Of a stretch of DNA of 9,554 nt, positions 9,122 to 9,554 are shown piece after piece. The translations under genes and the position numbers were made by a program. The notes beneath the pieces were generated by a model. It saw nothing but the letters and a program-made list of their open reading frames with translations, was not told the DNA's origin and did no database searches. Each line of letters begins with the position of its first letter. Positions within the stretch are counted from its first letter, which is position 1. The DNA is from an uncultured Bacteroidales bacterium (lineage in GTDB: Bacteria; Bacteroidota; Bacteroidia; Bacteroidales; Bacteroidaceae): assembly GCA_937901185.1 (NCBI GenBank), contig CALCHR010000179.1, positions 1 to 9,554 on the forward strand, written 5' to 3'.

Positions 9122-9554
9122 ATGGCAAATCTTATTTTAGCAAGTATTGGAGTGTTCCTTGGAATCATACTCCTTATTGTAGTGATATTGCTTGTAGCTA
9201 AGAAATACCTTTCACCCGGTGGAATGGTAACTGTTACAATCAATGGTAAAGACAAGATTCAGGTAGAGCAGGGTGGTAGCCTTCTTGCTACGCTCGCTGC
9301 CAACGATATCTATCTCCCCTCAGCCTGTGGCGGTAAGGGTTCTTGCGGCCAGTGTAAGGTACAAGTGCCCGAAGGCGGTGGTGAAATTCTCGACTCAGAA
9401 AAGGGTCAGTTCACCCGCAAGCAGGTGAAGGAAAACTGGCGCCTCGGTTGCCAGTGCAAGGTGAAGGGCGATATCAGCATCAACGTAGAAGACTCCGTGA
9501 TGGGCGTTAAGGAATGGGAGTGCACCGTGATTGGTAACCGCAACGTGGCTACCT
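9122..9554 (+). CDS. nqrF: Na+-translocating NADH:quinone reductase subunit F (5' part, cut by window end)
   Basis: NqrF is the electron entry subunit: it oxidises NADH on the cytoplasmic side with FAD and passes electrons to a ferredoxin-type 2Fe-2S centre. The first 144 codons are present. A single membrane anchor covers about residues 4-26. The ferredoxin domain follows at about 35-130, with cluster ligands Cys69, Cys75, Cys78 (CGGKGSCGQC) and Cys110 (LGCQC), each one less than the Vibrio numbers 70, 76, 79 and 111. The last residues seen, EWECTVIGNRNVAT, begin the FAD-binding domain; the NADH-binding domain lies beyond the window. The start is supported by the Shine-Dalgarno-like sequence and by the anchor beginning at once. 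It is the last gene of a standard nqr operon. Confidence 0.97.
   Translation, partial: MANLILASIGVFLGIILLIVVILLVAKKYLSPGGMVTVTINGKDKIQVEQGGSLLATLAANDIYLPSACGGKGSCGQCKVQVPEGGGEILDSEKGQFTRKQVKENWRLGCQCKVKGDISINVEDSVMGVKEWECTVIGNRNVAT

Noticed and set aside
7804..9554. Rnf complex instead of Nqr
   Set aside because: NqrD and NqrE resemble RnfE and RnfA, but nqrA and an NqrF-type ferredoxin start are present, RnfB and RnfC are absent, and the order is the standard nqrABCDEF.

Overview
The window looks like part of a Bacteroidota genome, most likely from the order Bacteroidales and possibly near Prevotella. The grounds are an nqrABCDEF operon preceded by a TAnnTTTG-type -7 element, mostly no Shine-Dalgarno sequences (nqrF is an exception), a Bacteroidota-style YfhO-family membrane protein, and C-rich third codon positions over most of the sequence. 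The genus is an inference from style, not a database result. All genes are on the + strand.

Layout. Positions 1 to about 650 encode the C-terminal part of a MalF-type sugar ABC transporter permease. It runs in frame, with no stop, into the C-terminal half of S-adenosylhomocysteinase (ahcY, to 1431). The two families are unrelated, each is cut in the middle, and base composition changes at the join near 628-651. I read this as an assembly chimera rather than a natural fusion. A strong terminator follows (1441-1485), then an 865-residue YfhO-family membrane protein (1510-4107) with its own terminator (4127-4166). A 366-base spacer (4108-4473) holds that terminator, a set of degenerate 21-base repeats that include a perfect 16-base inverted repeat, another terminator-like hairpin, and a probable promoter.

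From 4474 to the end lies the Na+-translocating NADH:quinone oxidoreductase operon: nqrA, nqrB, nqrC, nqrD and nqrE complete, and nqrF cut by the window edge. NqrF takes electrons from NADH through FAD and a ferredoxin-type 2Fe-2S centre. They pass through an intramembrane iron site held by NqrD and NqrE, the covalent FMNs of NqrC and NqrB, and riboflavin, to quinone, while Na+ is pumped out. The flavin-attachment threonines of NqrB and NqrC, the four intramembrane cysteines of NqrD/E and the four ferredoxin cysteines of NqrF are all present, so the complex looks functional as far as it can be seen.

I found no wholly new system. The observations most worth a second look are the chimeric join and the 21-base repeat cluster upstream of nqrA.
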